Shown here: piece by piece, positions 1 through 12,486 of the stretch
Layout: the number at the start of each line of letters is the position of its first letter
Numbering within the stretch: position 1 is the stretch's first letter
Origin: Epiperipatus broadwayi
Lineage: Eukaryota > Onychophora > Udeonychophora > Euonychophora > Peripatidae
Assembly (NCBI GenBank): GCA_028023455.1
Contig: JAQFVV010000144.1
Coordinates: forward strand, 1,304,001 to 1,368,000
Length of the DNA: 64,000 nucleotides
Direction: 5' to 3'
Notes under the pieces: generated by a model
What the model was told of the DNA's origin: nothing
The model's input: only the letters and a program-made list of their open reading frames with translations
Database searches by the model: none
Program-made: the position numbers and the translations under genes

Positions 1-1890
1 CATCTTTTACGATTCTACAAATTTCAGCTAATGAACTGTAAGAAAAGTCAACATTATCTTTTAACCGTTGTCATTTGATATCTATTGTAATCGTTATATA
101 TCTGAAGTGAATCTTTCTGTGCTGCTTAGTCCTCCAGCTGACTTATTACACATTAATGCTACCACAATTACGCTGTTTATGTTAAATAGAAAGAAAAAAA
201 CCCCCATTCTTATGGTTTTGATTTATTGCAGTGTTAGAGTCGTAAACTCTGAGCTCAAGGTTCATGTGTTGCAGCTCAGTTTCTAACTTCCGATGCTCGA
301 GTAATTAATTATTCAATTTTTTTATTATTATAATGAATAGATTTAAAAAACACTGAAGCTACCAGTTGCATATACAGAGTTTTTTTAAAGTAAAAAAGAA
401 TTAATACAGTAAATATGTTATACTATTTTTTTTTCTATTACTATGATATAAAAGCGTTTAAAAATAATTATACATAATCTATAGGGTTAACAGTCAAAAG
501 AGTGTTCTGCACATTTGCAATAATACTAGAGTAACAAACTTAAGAGCTAAAGGTTATTGGATCAGTCCATCACATTCGGTTCTCGAACAACAAATGATCC
601 GATCCATTGAGGCATTAACTATTTAATTAATATATATTTACTCTTTTTTATACAGATAGTGCAAAAATTATATGCGTGAGATTGTGTGCACACGTGAACA
701 AGTTTTCTAGCTCATAATTAAGACGAAAATTTTTAATCTAATCATCAATGATGCATCAGACTTTTATCATCTAGAGGTATTTATTTGTTAGGACTTTTAT
801 ATCTTTAGAATCATGTAATAAAAAATAACAAGCATCTATAGCTCACAAAGTTTTATAACAGTATCAAAATAAAAAAAAAAAAAGCTTTTGTATTATATGT
901 GCATAGGGAGAAGAACTCTTTAAGAAGACAAACCATTTGAAAGAATCCATAAATAATTGTCTTTCTCTCTCTGTGTGTGTGTTTAAAATTATAAGTTTTA
1001 AAGAAATATTTAAAATGTATTAACAAATCCTGCAAAGAATTTTCATATGACATTTAATGCATTGGAAAGAAATGATTCTAAGCCATCAAATTATTTATCT
1101 ACTAGTAAAACCTCTATGGAACTGCTAATACTTTTCATCCAATTAGTCAATATTTTGAGCTGTATTATATATATAAGAATTTATATTTTGTTTATTTGTT
1201 AATAATCCATTATTAAATTTATGTATTAAAAAAAGAAAAAGAAAATGTATATATATTTTAAAAATAAATAAATAGAATTAAAAATAAGAAAGAACCTTAA
1301 CGAAAAAGAAATGCATAATAAATATAAATTAAATATTTTTTTTAGTTGCAAGCCGCCATATTGAATTTTATAAAATACTGGCCTGAGACACAATTTTCAC
1401 AATAACTTCAGTTTTAATTATGTTAGAGCAAAAACAATTACATTGCTAGAAACTAGAAAAATTAAGGAAAACAATAAATAGTGATAAGTATATAAAAAAA
1501 TAAGGAAAAAAGGAATTTTCACATCCGAAATAATTATTATTTTATTGTTTGTTCATAATTTGGAAATTAACATTAACTAAAATTCAAAATACATCTTCAG
1601 TGATAATTTCTTTCTATTCCTCACAAAATTATAACATGTCTTACCTGAGATAATCCACAGCTTCACAATCTCCAAAACAAGTTGGATATGACTTCTTCAT
1701 TTTTATCTTGTACCCCAAATATTCCAAATGTCAAAGGTGTCTATAAAGAAAAAGATTCATCATAATAAAAGATACAAAAGAAATCATCATAGAAATTGGC
1801 TTCTTGTCTATCTAAAACTAGAAATTATAGGCTACTGTCTATATCACTGCTAAAATGAGTTTCATCTCTTCATTTTATATTTTTTTGTGT
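1..1890. other. A+T-rich intronic DNA, no gene seen
   Basis: I see no supported gene. Open frames are short and A+T-driven. There is a short (CT)n/(GT)n run near 960-985. The segment is probably intron of the tubby gene whose visible exons start at 13049, because a tubby gene needs further upstream exons; that is inference. Confidence 0.5.
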
Positions 1891-1987
1891 ACAACAGTGA
1901 TGTTTATATTTTTTATGGACACCAGTGATGTTTATATTCTTTATGCACACAGGTGATGTTTATATTCTTTATGCACAGAAGTGATGC
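1891..1987. repeat. 28-bp minisatellite, about 3.5 units
   Basis: A unit of the form ACANCAGTGATGTTTATATT plus CTTTATGC repeats with a 28-bp period three times. A fourth partial copy ends at AGAAGTGATGC. Units differ at only a few positions, so the array is fairly young. No coding role is visible. Confidence 0.85.
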
Positions 1988-2119
1988 TATCTTGTTATAT
2001 TTATTGTACCACATAGATATAATTTATTCGCATATAGTCCATTTGTTAGCTATAGACTTGAAAATAATGTTATGAAACATATAGCAAAACCAACGCCTGA
2101 ACAAGAATAAACAAAAACA

Positions 2120-2545
2120 TAAACAAGAATCAGAATTTGATTATATGTTTGTGTATGTAATGTTTGTATACATTTGATTATTAGTTTTATAACTCATTAC
2201 TTGTAAACCATATTATATAAACATAATTAATGATTTTCAAAAAGTATAATAATTTATTATAAATAATAAATTATTATACTTTTTGAAAATCATTATTTTT
2301 ATAAAATAAGAATCAGAATTTGATTATATGCCTGCGTATAATTATAAATTATACTTTTTGACAATCATTATTTTTATAAAAATAAGAGGATTAGTGTAGA
2401 TAGAATGTTAGAAAATTATGATAGATATGAATTCTATATGAGCATAAATAAATATATAATTACAAACTAACATACATTAATTTTTTGGTAGATATGAATT
2501 CTATATGAGCTTAAATAAATATATAACTACAAACTAACACAGACT
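2120..2545. repeat. Cluster of short direct repeats around a palindrome
   Basis: AAGAATCAGAATTTGATTAT occurs at about 2126 and 2317. A block starting GATATGAATTCTATATGAGC and running about 50 bp occurs at about 2424 and again at 2490. The palindrome arm sequence TATACTTTTTGA recurs a third time near 2350. This looks like local duplication of a small element. Confidence 0.7.
2229..2294. repeat. Perfect 32-bp-arm palindrome with a 2-bp centre
   Basis: Left arm 2229-2260 begins AATGATTTTCAAAAAGTATA; right arm 2263-2294 is its exact reverse complement. The centre is AA. Such a palindrome can extrude as a hairpin and usually marks a recent foldback insertion or inverted duplication. No gene overlaps it. 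Confidence 0.95.
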
Positions 2546-3223
2546 AATTACAAACTAAAATTAATAAAAAATATAATTTTTTCAAAAAATGAAAAAAAAA
2601 AATTAAAATTTTTTATACTTACGAGTATATTACGTTGAAGCTCTATTGTAGTCCCTTGTTTGTGAATAACATGCAGAAAATGTTGAGTTGCATTCGGTAA
2701 ACCATTTTTTTTCTTTTATCACTTCATGGTAATTGCAAAAGATATCAAAAATGAAAAAAAAAAAAATACTGTGGTCGATTAAAACTGTTGCAAAATACAA
2801 ATTTCAACGGATTTTTTTGAGGTAAAGTTCGTTTTAAAGCTAGGACATTGAGCTATGAAATGCCTGTATTTTTATTGATGTCATGCTTATACTTTTTACA
2901 TCAGTAACGAAAGAAAACAAAACATCATCTGACAAGCACCCACAGAGCTCTTGCAGTGCTCACGGAGTGCAAGAAATTAATTATATTTTTGGAAATTTTT
3001 TATTATTAGTCTATTTAGTTTTCATTAGACTGTTGTAGTCTAAACAAGAAAAAAATATCTTTCAATTGTTTATGCATAGAAATGTTTTTAAAATAATTCT
3101 TTTATTTTTCACATTTTCTGACAATCTCTTGTCATCAGATGGGTTAAACTTTTGATTTTCCTTTTTTCTGCATTATATTTTCATAATTTTCAAATCATTT
3201 CTTAGAAATATAAATTTAATTAA

Positions 3224-3290
3224 AGGAGATTTGAACCCAGACTTTCAAGCTCCCTGCAGTCATCCACTCTATCCAATATAATCAATACAC
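3224..3290 (-). repeat. tRNA-derived SINE head (pseudo-tRNA)
   Basis: Read on the minus strand, the segment has an A-box-like TGGATAGAGTGGATGA, then about 30 bp later a B-box-like GGGTTCAAATCTCC, the spacing of a pol III internal promoter. No full cloverleaf acceptor stem forms and there is no CCA-adjacent pairing, so a SINE head or tRNA pseudogene is more likely than a working tRNA. Confidence 0.45.
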
Positions 3291-3844
3291 ATGACCACAT
3301 ACATGTGAAAAATGTGAAAAGATAAAAGATCTCCAATATGTATTTCATGCTGTACCAGCATTTAAAAAATAAAAATCATTTTCAAAACTAATATTTCAAT
3401 TTTGCAAATACACCTGGGTCTTATTTTATGCAGTAGATAGGTTCCTCAGAAAATGCTCACAAAAGAAATCACACAAAAATAAACTTAACTTACCTTGAAA
3501 AATGGGGGATACATCCTGTAATTTTCGAAAATCGCATAAAAGCAAAGCAACAACTTAAAATTATGTTAAAATTCGCATAAAAAAAAATAAGGAAATAAAA
3601 TATGACTAATAAAAAATTTCAAATTTAAAAAAAATTGATGCAAGATAAACTTTTTTTACTTTTTTTATTAATTACAGTATTTAATTTTATTCAAAACAAT
3701 ATATTTTTATGTGTAATTTACAGTATTTTACATTTTTTCATACATGTGCAGTATTTTAATCATTATCGCTATTTGACAATATGCAGATTCATTTGTGAAC
3801 TAGTAAGACATCAGATTCATCACAAGAGGAAATACAACTAGCGC

Positions 3845-3999
3845 CAACTTCATTTTTTTAATTGTTCTTATAGTGAACTCACCCAAACTAAAAAGTTTTC
3901 CAATTGCTGTTGATCCTTCACCTGTCACTAAGAGATCTAAAATTGAAATTTTTGTTGCCAAAGAAATTCCTTTTCTTGTGTGTTTTTTTTACTCTCCAT
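3845..3999 (-). pseudogene. Transposase N-terminal HTH relic (pogo/Tigger, CENP-B-like)
   Basis: From an ATG at 3999 (minus strand) the sequence reads MESKK, then after a one-base frame slip continues RKGISLATKISILDLL, VTGEGSTAIGKLF and FTIRTIKKMK. The arrangement (basic start, ILDLL helix, G-E-ST-AIG-F second helix, TIRTIKK) is that of the psq/CENP-B helix-turn-helix of pogo-family transposases, which binds the transposon termini. A weaker downstream reading SDVLLVHK also fits the family. The frame slip and the loss of the catalytic region make it a pseudogene. It lies inside the TA-flanked element. Confidence 0.65.
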
Positions 4000-4557
4000 T
4001 AGGGTAAATTAAAAGTTTAAAATAAAAATAAGAACTTAGACTTACGATAATAAAAAGACACTTACTCACCATTGTTAGGCAAAATTTAATTAAAACTAAC
4101 AACTGAAAATTAAATTCTTATTTTTGTTTTTATTTTTTTAATTTTCAATTCCGTTTAAATATCAAATTTCATAGTTTCACATTAAATTAACTTCAGATCA
4201 CATTATGTAATTTTTAAATTGTTAATTACAATTAAAAATCAGTTTTTAGTTTTTAATTGTCAAATTTAATTATACCCACCGCTGTTACCTTTTAAAAATA
4301 AACTTGCAGACACTAAATGATTAATTGATTACATACTCTTTTTTTAAAAAGCGAAAATAGAATGTGATTTAAAATGCAAAAACAACAACTTGCATAGTAT
4401 ATGCATCTATAATGTTTGAACAGATTTACATTATAATCTTATAAAATTTAATGTGTGTATATAAAATAGGGAAATCCTGATTTTAAGTGAATTATGAATT
4501 TCTTTATTGCATAAAATCTATTACAGTACTATTATAAAATACTGAAAATATTGAAAT

Positions 4558-4676
4558 TATTAGATGGAAGTCAAACTCTGATAATGTGCTATTAATATAA
4601 ATATGACGTGTAAGTGCATGAAATTTATAATATTTAAAGTAATGGTGCATTATCAGAGCTCGACTTCTGATCTAAT
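4558..4676. repeat. 119-bp foldback nested in the pogo-like element
   Basis: Arms 4558-4594 and 4640-4676 are imperfect inverted copies (ATTAGATGGAAGTC... against ...GACTTCTGATCTAAT) with about 45 bp between. It lies near the right end of the larger transposon, so it is either an internal sub-terminal repeat or a MITE inserted into it. Confidence 0.75.
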
Positions 4677-4787
4677 ATTTTTTATCACATAAAAGAAAAC
4701 TGCATACAAATATATTAAGAAGAAACACAAATTGCATAACTTCAAAATCGCATTTAAAAAGTCCACATAAAATGAGACCCAGGTGTA

Positions 4788-6390
4788 TAGGGGCAAAAAT
4801 TAATGAACTGAAATATATAATCAGAATAATAAGCTTTTGTTATTTTACAATTGCCAATAAAATGTATTGGGAATGGAGTGACATTTATTTGAAGTCAATT
4901 TGTTGTATGGAAGTGATTTTTGTAAAGAATATATAAAGCAATGAAATTATGTTTTAAAATTTAAATTCAATTTATGATTATTAGTGATTATAGGAAGGTT
5001 TCTTTTTAAGCCAATCACAGTTTCCTGCTTCATCTTATTACATTTTTTGTTGTTTTTTAAATAATATATTTTTGAATAAAATCTGAGTCTAAATTCATAT
5101 TTTTAGCAAAAAGTAAATATTTCAGAAATATTTTGCAAAAATAATCCAAAATATATAAACAAACCATGGAGAATTTATGATTTTCATTGCAATATTTTAA
5201 TAAAAGATAAAATCTCTCACAGACTCAATGACTATGTTGAGATCAAAGAAACTATCAGTCAAAGCATTTTGTATTAAGTTCTCTATGCAATAATGGTATC
5301 TAGAGATTTTAAAATTTGCTAAATTAATATACATTTAATTCCAATTTTTATTATCAAATGCAAAACTGATAAATAAATGCTGTAGATAACTGCAAGTGAA
5401 TCATTTACACAAACCAACTGAAGTATCATTTTATATTCTACAATGGAATTTTAAATTAAAAGTTGTAACAAACTTTCCTTATTAAAATAAATATTTTCTA
5501 AAAGTTGCTATTTTATCTTATGGTATAATACAGCAATGAATTATTGTTATATTGGAATTAAAAGATTAATAGTTGTATAATGAATTTGTATCTTTATTTG
5601 CCTTTATCTTCTAATATTTGATGGAATGAAATTTTGCAGTCTAGTGGCAAAAGGTTGTCTACATTTTTGAGTTAAAATGCTTGCTTTTGGAAAAGTTACA
5701 TCTTTAATCATATGGCCATGATACATTAGAGTTTGCTATGCTGCCACTACTTATTTTTTAAAAATGTTTTAAAAAAGTTGAAATATTTTAGCAACACTCA
5801 TGTTTTACTGCATTGCTCTCTCTCTATATATATATTCTGCCCTCCTCCTCCGTCCGCGTCCTCTCCATAAGATTTATATAGTGTTTAAAATATTTCCGGG
5901 TTCTAGCTCAGTTTAACAAATAAATAAATGAAATATCCAGCATTAATTAAAATGATTATTAGCTCTAACTTTTAAAATATAAATACGGTTATATTTTTAA
6001 AATGAATTAATAAATATTTATTATTTTCATGAGACATGGAGTGACGACACGGAGAACGAGATAGACTACATTGAGATATTATCCACATGATACTATCTCA
6101 ATGGCATAAGAACACTATTCCCCCTTTTACTATACTAAATAACTAACTTATAGTATTCTTACGACTTTCTAAGCTCTTTTCACTATGATTAAAATAATAA
6201 TCATGTCTTAATATTCTTTGTAATAATAATCTAGCTCAATTAAATAAGATTAAGTAAATAAATAGAATAAATAAAATAAAATCAAATCTCAGGTTCATAA
6301 ATTGTATTCTAACTGATTTAAAATTATGGTAGTAAACTATGAAAAGGGAATTTTATGTCATAATTCACTACGCAGCAACTAACAATAATA

Positions 6391-6421
<31 letters not shown>

Positions 6422-7689
6422 GTATAATATAATCTTATTGCTTCCTAAATGAAATAAATAATTACGTACGTGGCAGTATTTTAATAATCCGACAACAAAA
6501 TTCGTGTGGTAACATTAGCATATAATTTATTTTAATATTGTGGCAACCAACTTATGACCAATAAATGATATAATTATGATCTTTTAATTTTATCATCCAA
6601 ATAAATTTTCAAAATTATTATAACACTGTTATGTTTACCTATTTTGTGCAAAAACTATATGTCTGTTTCAATTATAAATGTGTATTGTGATATCATGCAT
6701 CCATGTGGAGAAATAATAACGAAGACACAAAGCTTTATAATAAATTTACAACAAAGTTTATTAATAACATAAACAAAGAACACTATTTTACATTATGTAC
6801 ATTGGATATCCTTACTCTCCTATCACAAAATGATTTTACTAGTTTATACAATAAAACCAAACTTCTACTTATTTTTCTAGTTAATTCTTATCTTTTAAAT
6901 ACTTAAGAAAGTATAGTATTATTATTATTGGATTTCTTATTTTAGTTTAGCTTGTTACAAAATGCATTTATTTATAATTATCACTAATACTTTGTATCCC
7001 TACTATTTTTTAAAATTATATTTTTATAAAATTACATTTGTAGTAAACATTCTACAAAATCATAAACTCTAATTTTATATTAGTTACATGGAATCCTACA
7101 GATTCCAAAACATTCTTCTACATTTGATATTACGTTTTATTGTTCACTATACAATGCTTATTAATCTAATATACTCATTCAAGCCTTGCTTCGGATGGTA
7201 ATTACAATTATTAACACACCATGCACAAATATATGTGTCTATTACACATTATTGAATTATTTTCTTAACAAACATGCAATATTTATTTTCTAAATATTAT
7301 TATAAAAAATATTCAAATTTTATTATCACTTAAAAAAAAAAAAAAACAACAACTTTGTTTTAGATTTCTCTTTTAAAAATCTTATATTCGTTTCCAAATT
7401 GGTTTTAAACTGTATTATATGATTCTTTCTCTCTTTATGATTTTTTGTACTTTCACTTTTAAAATTACACAATTCTAACACATTCCAGTAAATAAACTAT
7501 TCTTACTTAACGATAACATACCCTCAGTTCTATTTTATTCATTATTTCTGTAAAAAATATCTTTCTGACGATGCAGATTCACGAAACAAGGATAGCGAAA
7601 ATAGATGCACAGGATCAAATAACTAGAATATTATCCGTCATAAACCTTAACAATAATGGCACAGTGAATTCAAAGACACTATAGAGGAG
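4788..7689. other. A+T-rich DNA without a supported gene
   Basis: Notable content: a pyrimidine-rich C-rich patch at about 5840-5872; a 10-bp-arm hairpin CATTGAGATA/TATCTCAATG at 6069-6103 inside a less A+T-rich stretch; and an (AAT)n microsatellite at about 6390-6422. A 67-codon frame at 6703-6906 has no recognisable family. The 5.8-6.2 kb patch could be the edge of an old retroelement, but I see no paired terminal repeats. Confidence 0.4.
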
Positions 7690-7990
7690 TGACCTTTGTC
7701 TGTCTACCCACCTCTATTATAGGAGTGATGCTAAAGCTATTTCTTCAGCTTTATATAACATCAAAGAGTTTAAAAGATACGTAAAGACACTGTCCAAAAT
7801 ATATGTGTTCAGTGATAGGGCTTAGTTAGCTATACTGAAATCACACAAACTAACTATGATCCAAATCTTTATTTTTCTTATTTCTTAGCAAAACATCATC
7901 TTGGTTTCCTCTACACCAGTACTACCAAGTCACTATCCGATCTTATTTCTCTAGATTTTTCTATACAGTACATCGACAAATTCTTATCTG
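7690..7990 (+). pseudogene. Possible RNase H relic of an LTR-type retroelement
   Basis: One frame reads YYRSDAKAISSALYNIKEF, then KRYVKTLSKIYVFSDRA, a stop, and LAILKSHKL. The pattern (conserved A, hydrophobic helix, K-F-K-Y, then V-F-S-D-x-A-L) resembles the RNase H segment of Ty3/gypsy-type pol, where the motif is usually ...TDHxAL. Frames before and after are interrupted by stops and no protease or integrase motif is recognised. No LTRs were found. It could be coincidence. Confidence 0.25.
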
Positions 7991-8768
7991 CATTTCTAAC
8001 AATAATAAAATTCATTTTATTTCAAAACTATACAGCTGTTCTCTAAGAAAATCTTTTACTACTTTTCTCGTATATTTATCATATACAAACTATTTTAAAA
8101 TATATAATACTTTGTTACATGAAAGTTCAAAAGAATCACACAATTGTTTTGACAACTTATACTATTAATTATACTTGAAATAACTTATTGCATGCATATT
8201 TAAAATTATTCTTATCTCAGAATATGTTTTAATGTTGTATAAAATGTGTACTTATAATTTTAAAACTTTCACACATCATTCTTATTCAATAGATGATCTA
8301 AAAAAAATACATTATGCATTATGAATAAATACCAAAATTACCAAAACGATCTTGATCTTCTCGATCGTGTTCTGTAGGCTTCACCATTCCATTAATTCAT
8401 GTAGATATTAAAACTTCCATACATACTTTTATTTTTAAAACAATATTTCTATCATTCTATTAAGCTATTATATTTAAATCTCATTATTATTAAATTTATG
8501 TTTATATGTTTTCCCTAATCTAATATAGCATTTTATATTTAAAAATAAATTAATAAAATATTTAAATTATATTTACGATACTTCTTCACCAGACTTTCTT
8601 GAACTGTTCATATTTAAGCTAAAAAAAAATATATTTTATTTCTTCTTCAGTCAATTAATGTTCTATTTTAAAGTAAAACAATAGCTCTGTTTAATAAATC
8701 TTCATAGACGACAATCCTTGGTTTTCACAATATTGTATATAATTATTAATTCATGGCATTCTCTTTTA

Positions 8769-9665
8769 CTATTGTCTGCTAATATTTTCCCGCGCGACTT
8801 TTCCCCCGATGCATCTTGTACGAACTTTATTTAAATCTTCAATAAAATTTTCTGATTTCCATGGATCCATTTTCATTAAGTCATTTAATTTTATATTTCT
8901 TTTAAGCTCCAGCATTTCTTCCGTTGAATACTTTGTAATATTTTTTTTTCTGATAAGATAAAGTTTTAGGCTCTTTTCCATAAAATACATAATAACACTT
9001 TCATATTGTTCTATTGCTTTTTCTTTATTTTTGAAATTCTTGTACTATTTTTTTAATAATGTTTTCCTTTAAAAGATAAACACTCTTTCTTCATCATTAT
9101 TTTCTTTATAATAAAACGCATATTAAAATCCTCCATAGAGAAGAATAACATAACTTTAAAGTAGCCTTATAAATTTTGCATCATAATTTTTTCCTGACGG
9201 CATGTAACTTCTCTTTCAGGTGTTCATGTAGCGTCCCATTTATATTTTTCTGAGTTATAACAATCAGTTTCTGGTTGAGCATAAATAAAGCTGCATTAAG
9301 ACAATTTCCAAATATTTTTACTTCGGTAATAAATTTAGGTATTTTTCCTTGTACTTCCATCTCTACTGTAGGTTTTGATTAAATTCGAATAAATTCCCTG
9401 GTAAGATAACTTTTAAAATTAGCAATCCATATCGATACAGTCAAAATATATTATATGTTACAGAAGAACTTTTAAATAAATACAAAATTTTAAATTTATA
9501 TTACTTTTCTAGCTACGGTGTTATAAGCTAAAAAATAGGTTACTTTCACATTCCTTCTCCCCGCTTTGTATAATTCTTATATTTTTGTCTGCTAATTTAC
9601 CTCCGTTGATTGGTTAATAACTTTATTTTAGCGCGAACAAATTTATCCATTTTAGTTTTATAACA
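8769..9665 (-). pseudogene. Unidentified decayed coding region
   Basis: Minus-strand reading gives several coherent stretches interrupted by frameshifts. One is MDKFVRAKIKLLTNQRR near 9640. A second (from about 9362) includes MEVQGKIPKFITEV and NAALFMLNQKLIVITQKN. The 73-codon frame at 8769-8990 includes YSTEEMLELKRN and MDPWKSENFIEDLNKVR. Composition is charged and helical and unlike the low-complexity surroundings. I do not recognise the family. A gag-like or DNA-virus-like mobile-element protein is possible, and no function is assigned. Confidence 0.3.
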
Positions 9666-10464
9666 GAATAGACATTTAAAATAAAGAATTGATGACGTAA
9701 TGTCTCAAAATATTATTTAGACTATATTTTTAAATTCAATTTTAATTTTACCAAAATTATTTAAACTTTAAAAACAATTATTAAAACAATATTTAATATT
9801 TTAGCTTTTACTTTAATGATCGATGGCAATTATATTTAGTTTCAAATTCACAAACTTTATTATTATTTTAACAAGCGTGTGTGTGAAGGTATATAATATA
9901 CGGTCACGTGTTTACTACTTTTATCAAATGATTTTTTATTTACGTCTCGGTCTAAATTACCAAAACTAATATATTTTTATAAAAAATTTGGAAAATAATT
10001 AAAATTGTAGAACTAAATATAATTCTCACCATCCTAAAGTTTATAATAAAATATACTCTATTAATTTTGATTATTAAATACAATTATAACATTGCATATA
10101 GCATTTATTTAATTTATTAGTTTTAAAATATTATATTCAAATTATTAATATACTTTTAAAATATTTATAGCTGTATTATTTTGTATGGCCAGCTTTTACA
10201 ACCATAAGCAAGGATATATTTAAGCTTTATTCAACTGTTTTCTATTAAAATAATTTATTACACTGTTAGATACCAGGTATTTTCAGCTTTAAATTGTACT
10301 ATAAAATCTAATTATCCTACTATTATTTATATATCATACCAATATAACTTAAAATTTAAAATTTTTTAATAATTGACCTTTCTACCCCATTATGACCTAC
10401 AGATAAGGGCACAATATATATATGTAATAATTTTATAAATTAATTTCTGTATTTCTTCAAAGCA
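9666..10464. other. A+T-rich intronic DNA, nothing seen
   Basis: Very A+T-rich sequence with no supported gene, repeat or RNA. Confidence 0.5.
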
Positions 10465-10834
10465 ATATATGGAATTGTATAATTAAATATTAGTAAATAC
10501 AGTAATCAAAAATTTTGAAAAGTACAAAAAATATAGTCCTCACTTAGGAGTGCTTTCAACTATCCTCGTAGTCTTTGTCAACTAATACTTGGAAAGGTTA
10601 ACCTTCCCATAATTCTGTGATCTTAACATTTACATATAATCAGGGCTTAATCAATAGGCACGCAGTAAATGTTAAGATCATGGAATTATGGGAAGGTTAA
10701 CCTTTCAAAGTATTTGTTGACAAAGACTACAAGGATAGTTGAAAGTGCTTCTAACTGATGATTATATTTTTTGTACTTTTCAAAATTTTTGATTACTATA
10801 TTTACTAATATTTAATTATAAGATTCCATATATA
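10465..10834. mobile_element. 370-bp foldback element (MITE-like)
   Basis: Arms of about 170 bp (10465-10633 and 10664-10834) are near-complete inverted copies around a 30-bp centre. The inner stem includes GGTTAACCTTCCCATAATTC, and the outer part includes AAAATTTTTGATTACT. No protein is encoded. A short tandem copy of the right tip (AATTATAAGATTCCATATAT) follows to about 10870. Long near-perfect arms suggest a recently formed inverted duplication or a foldback DNA transposon. Confidence 0.88.
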
Positions 10835-10870
10835 TATATTTTTTGTACTTTAATTATAAGATTCCATATA

Positions 10871-11651
10871 TATATATATATATAAACTGTTGTGACCTTG
10901 AACTATTTGCATATACTTGATATTTATTATATCATATGCTTTTGATATTGGGTAAGGCAATTATTTAAAATCCCATGTACTATTTGATAGAGATTTTTTT
11001 ACATGTTTGACAACCATAAGATCTAATACATACTATGACATGTCACCATTTATATTACATGTTTATATTTTAGTTTAAATATTTATGATCACACACATTA
11101 ATATTTTGCATTCAAATTACATGCATGTGATTATACATACACTTTTAATATAAAATTATAATTAAACTTAAAATTAAATATATATTTTTCTTTGAAATAT
11201 ATATAGACTTTGGAAAGACATTAGAATGGGTAGTTTATTTTTTTAAATATAATAAATATCTGGAAGATATTTTTCCCATTTGTATATTTTTATAAAATCA
11301 CAGACTTAGAATTAATCTTACTAATATTCTTTAGGGGCATCTTATGCAATAAGAACACAAGAAAGTTTTGTAAAAATTGAAGTGAATCCTATATTTTTTG
11401 TAATGTATTCTGCTCATATTTTTTTATTATAAAGTCTGCTATTTAAACAGAGTTAGAATTCATACTTTCATTTACTGTCAATAAAAATAGTTAATTTGTT
11501 TGTATATCTGACTACTTTATTTTTGCATTCTTGTTGAATTTTATTATTTTGGCATTTGTGCTTTACAAAGATTCTCATGATTAGTAAAAATATATGATAA
11601 GATTATTTTATATTGACTAAATTTAACTCTGGAACCTGTCTTTTATCTATT
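10871..11651. other. A+T-rich intronic DNA, nothing seen
   Basis: No supported gene or structured element; only short TA runs. Confidence 0.5.
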
Positions 11652-11926
11652 TTCATGAGCTATTTAAGTTAGGTAGCTGGATTTAAAGACATTTTCATGT
11701 CCGAAAATTTCAGAGTTTCTACTTAAATATACGTATGAAATAAGTGCTGGGTTTTGAGTTTATATTTTAGATCTAGTGTCTGAATATTCTGGCTCTCCAC
11801 TGACATGAGCCATAAGCTCAAAACCAATTGGTCTGGAGATGAGAGTTTCTGGATAGAGATTTTAAATATTTTCTCATACCGCACTTATTAATTAAGAGCT
11901 TGTTTGAGCTATTAGTACACTCTCTG
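11652..11926. mobile_element. MITE, older copy of a two-member family
   Basis: It shares, over its length, GCTATTTAAGTTAGGTAGCT, the CCGAAAATTTCAGAG block and the terminal TTAAGAGCTTG...GCTATTAGTACACTC with the better-preserved copy at 39958-40213. Its left end has eroded. No coding capacity. Confidence 0.75.
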
Positions 11927-12486
11927 TATTGCATTTTTGTAACTACAAGCTTATAAAAGTAATGTCATGCTATATATTACTTGCTTTTTAAATTATTTTC
12001 ATGAGTAGTATGTCTCTAATGATTAATTTTGATTTTTCTAACTGGTTTGTAATAATCAAACTTTTCTCTTATTCATTTTTTTTGTCTATAGTTCATTTAT
12101 TTCACTGTTATTTACATTCAAAACTTCAAATAATATTTCTGTGTGTTATACTTAAAATATGAGGCAAAATTGTGGTTTTTGTCAGCACCATTTAAGACTA
12201 CTGCACACGAATGATTTATTACCCATTCTAAATAATATTTTATTAATAAAACTGAAGTCTTCCTGGTTGCAAGACATCTGAAAGCTGTGAGCAAACTATT
12301 AATGTCCTTATATAAAGTCATTATTTTGTTTTAGCAATATATAGATCTTTAAATTCAGAAAACTTATCAAATATTATTCATATTTCTTTCTAGTTTGGCT
12401 GATGTAGTCTCTGATCATTTTACATGTGGAAGTCATTTTATTTTTTCCACTTGCTTAAATTAATATGATAAAAATGTACAGAATTG
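11927..12486. other. A+T-rich intronic DNA, nothing seen
   Basis: No supported gene. A 67-codon minus-strand frame has no family resemblance. Confidence 0.45.

Larger units (their letters stand above)
3411..4785 (-). mobile_element. pogo/Tigger-like DNA transposon, degenerate
   Basis: The left end CACCTGGGTCTTATTTTATG is matched in inverted orientation by CATAAAATGAGACCCAGGTG at the right end. Both ends are flanked by TA (3409-3410 and 4786-4787), the target duplication of Tc1/mariner/pogo elements. Inside is a minus-strand relic of a psq/CENP-B-type helix-turn-helix (3845-3999), the N-terminal DNA-binding domain of pogo/Tigger transposases. The element is 1,375 bp, shorter than an autonomous pogo element, and no DDE catalytic domain is visible, so it is a non-autonomous or internally deleted copy. 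Confidence 0.72.

Noticed and set aside
5800-6200. LTR of a retrotransposon
   Set aside because: Less A+T-rich and with a hairpin, but no second copy of the sequence was found to form an LTR pair.
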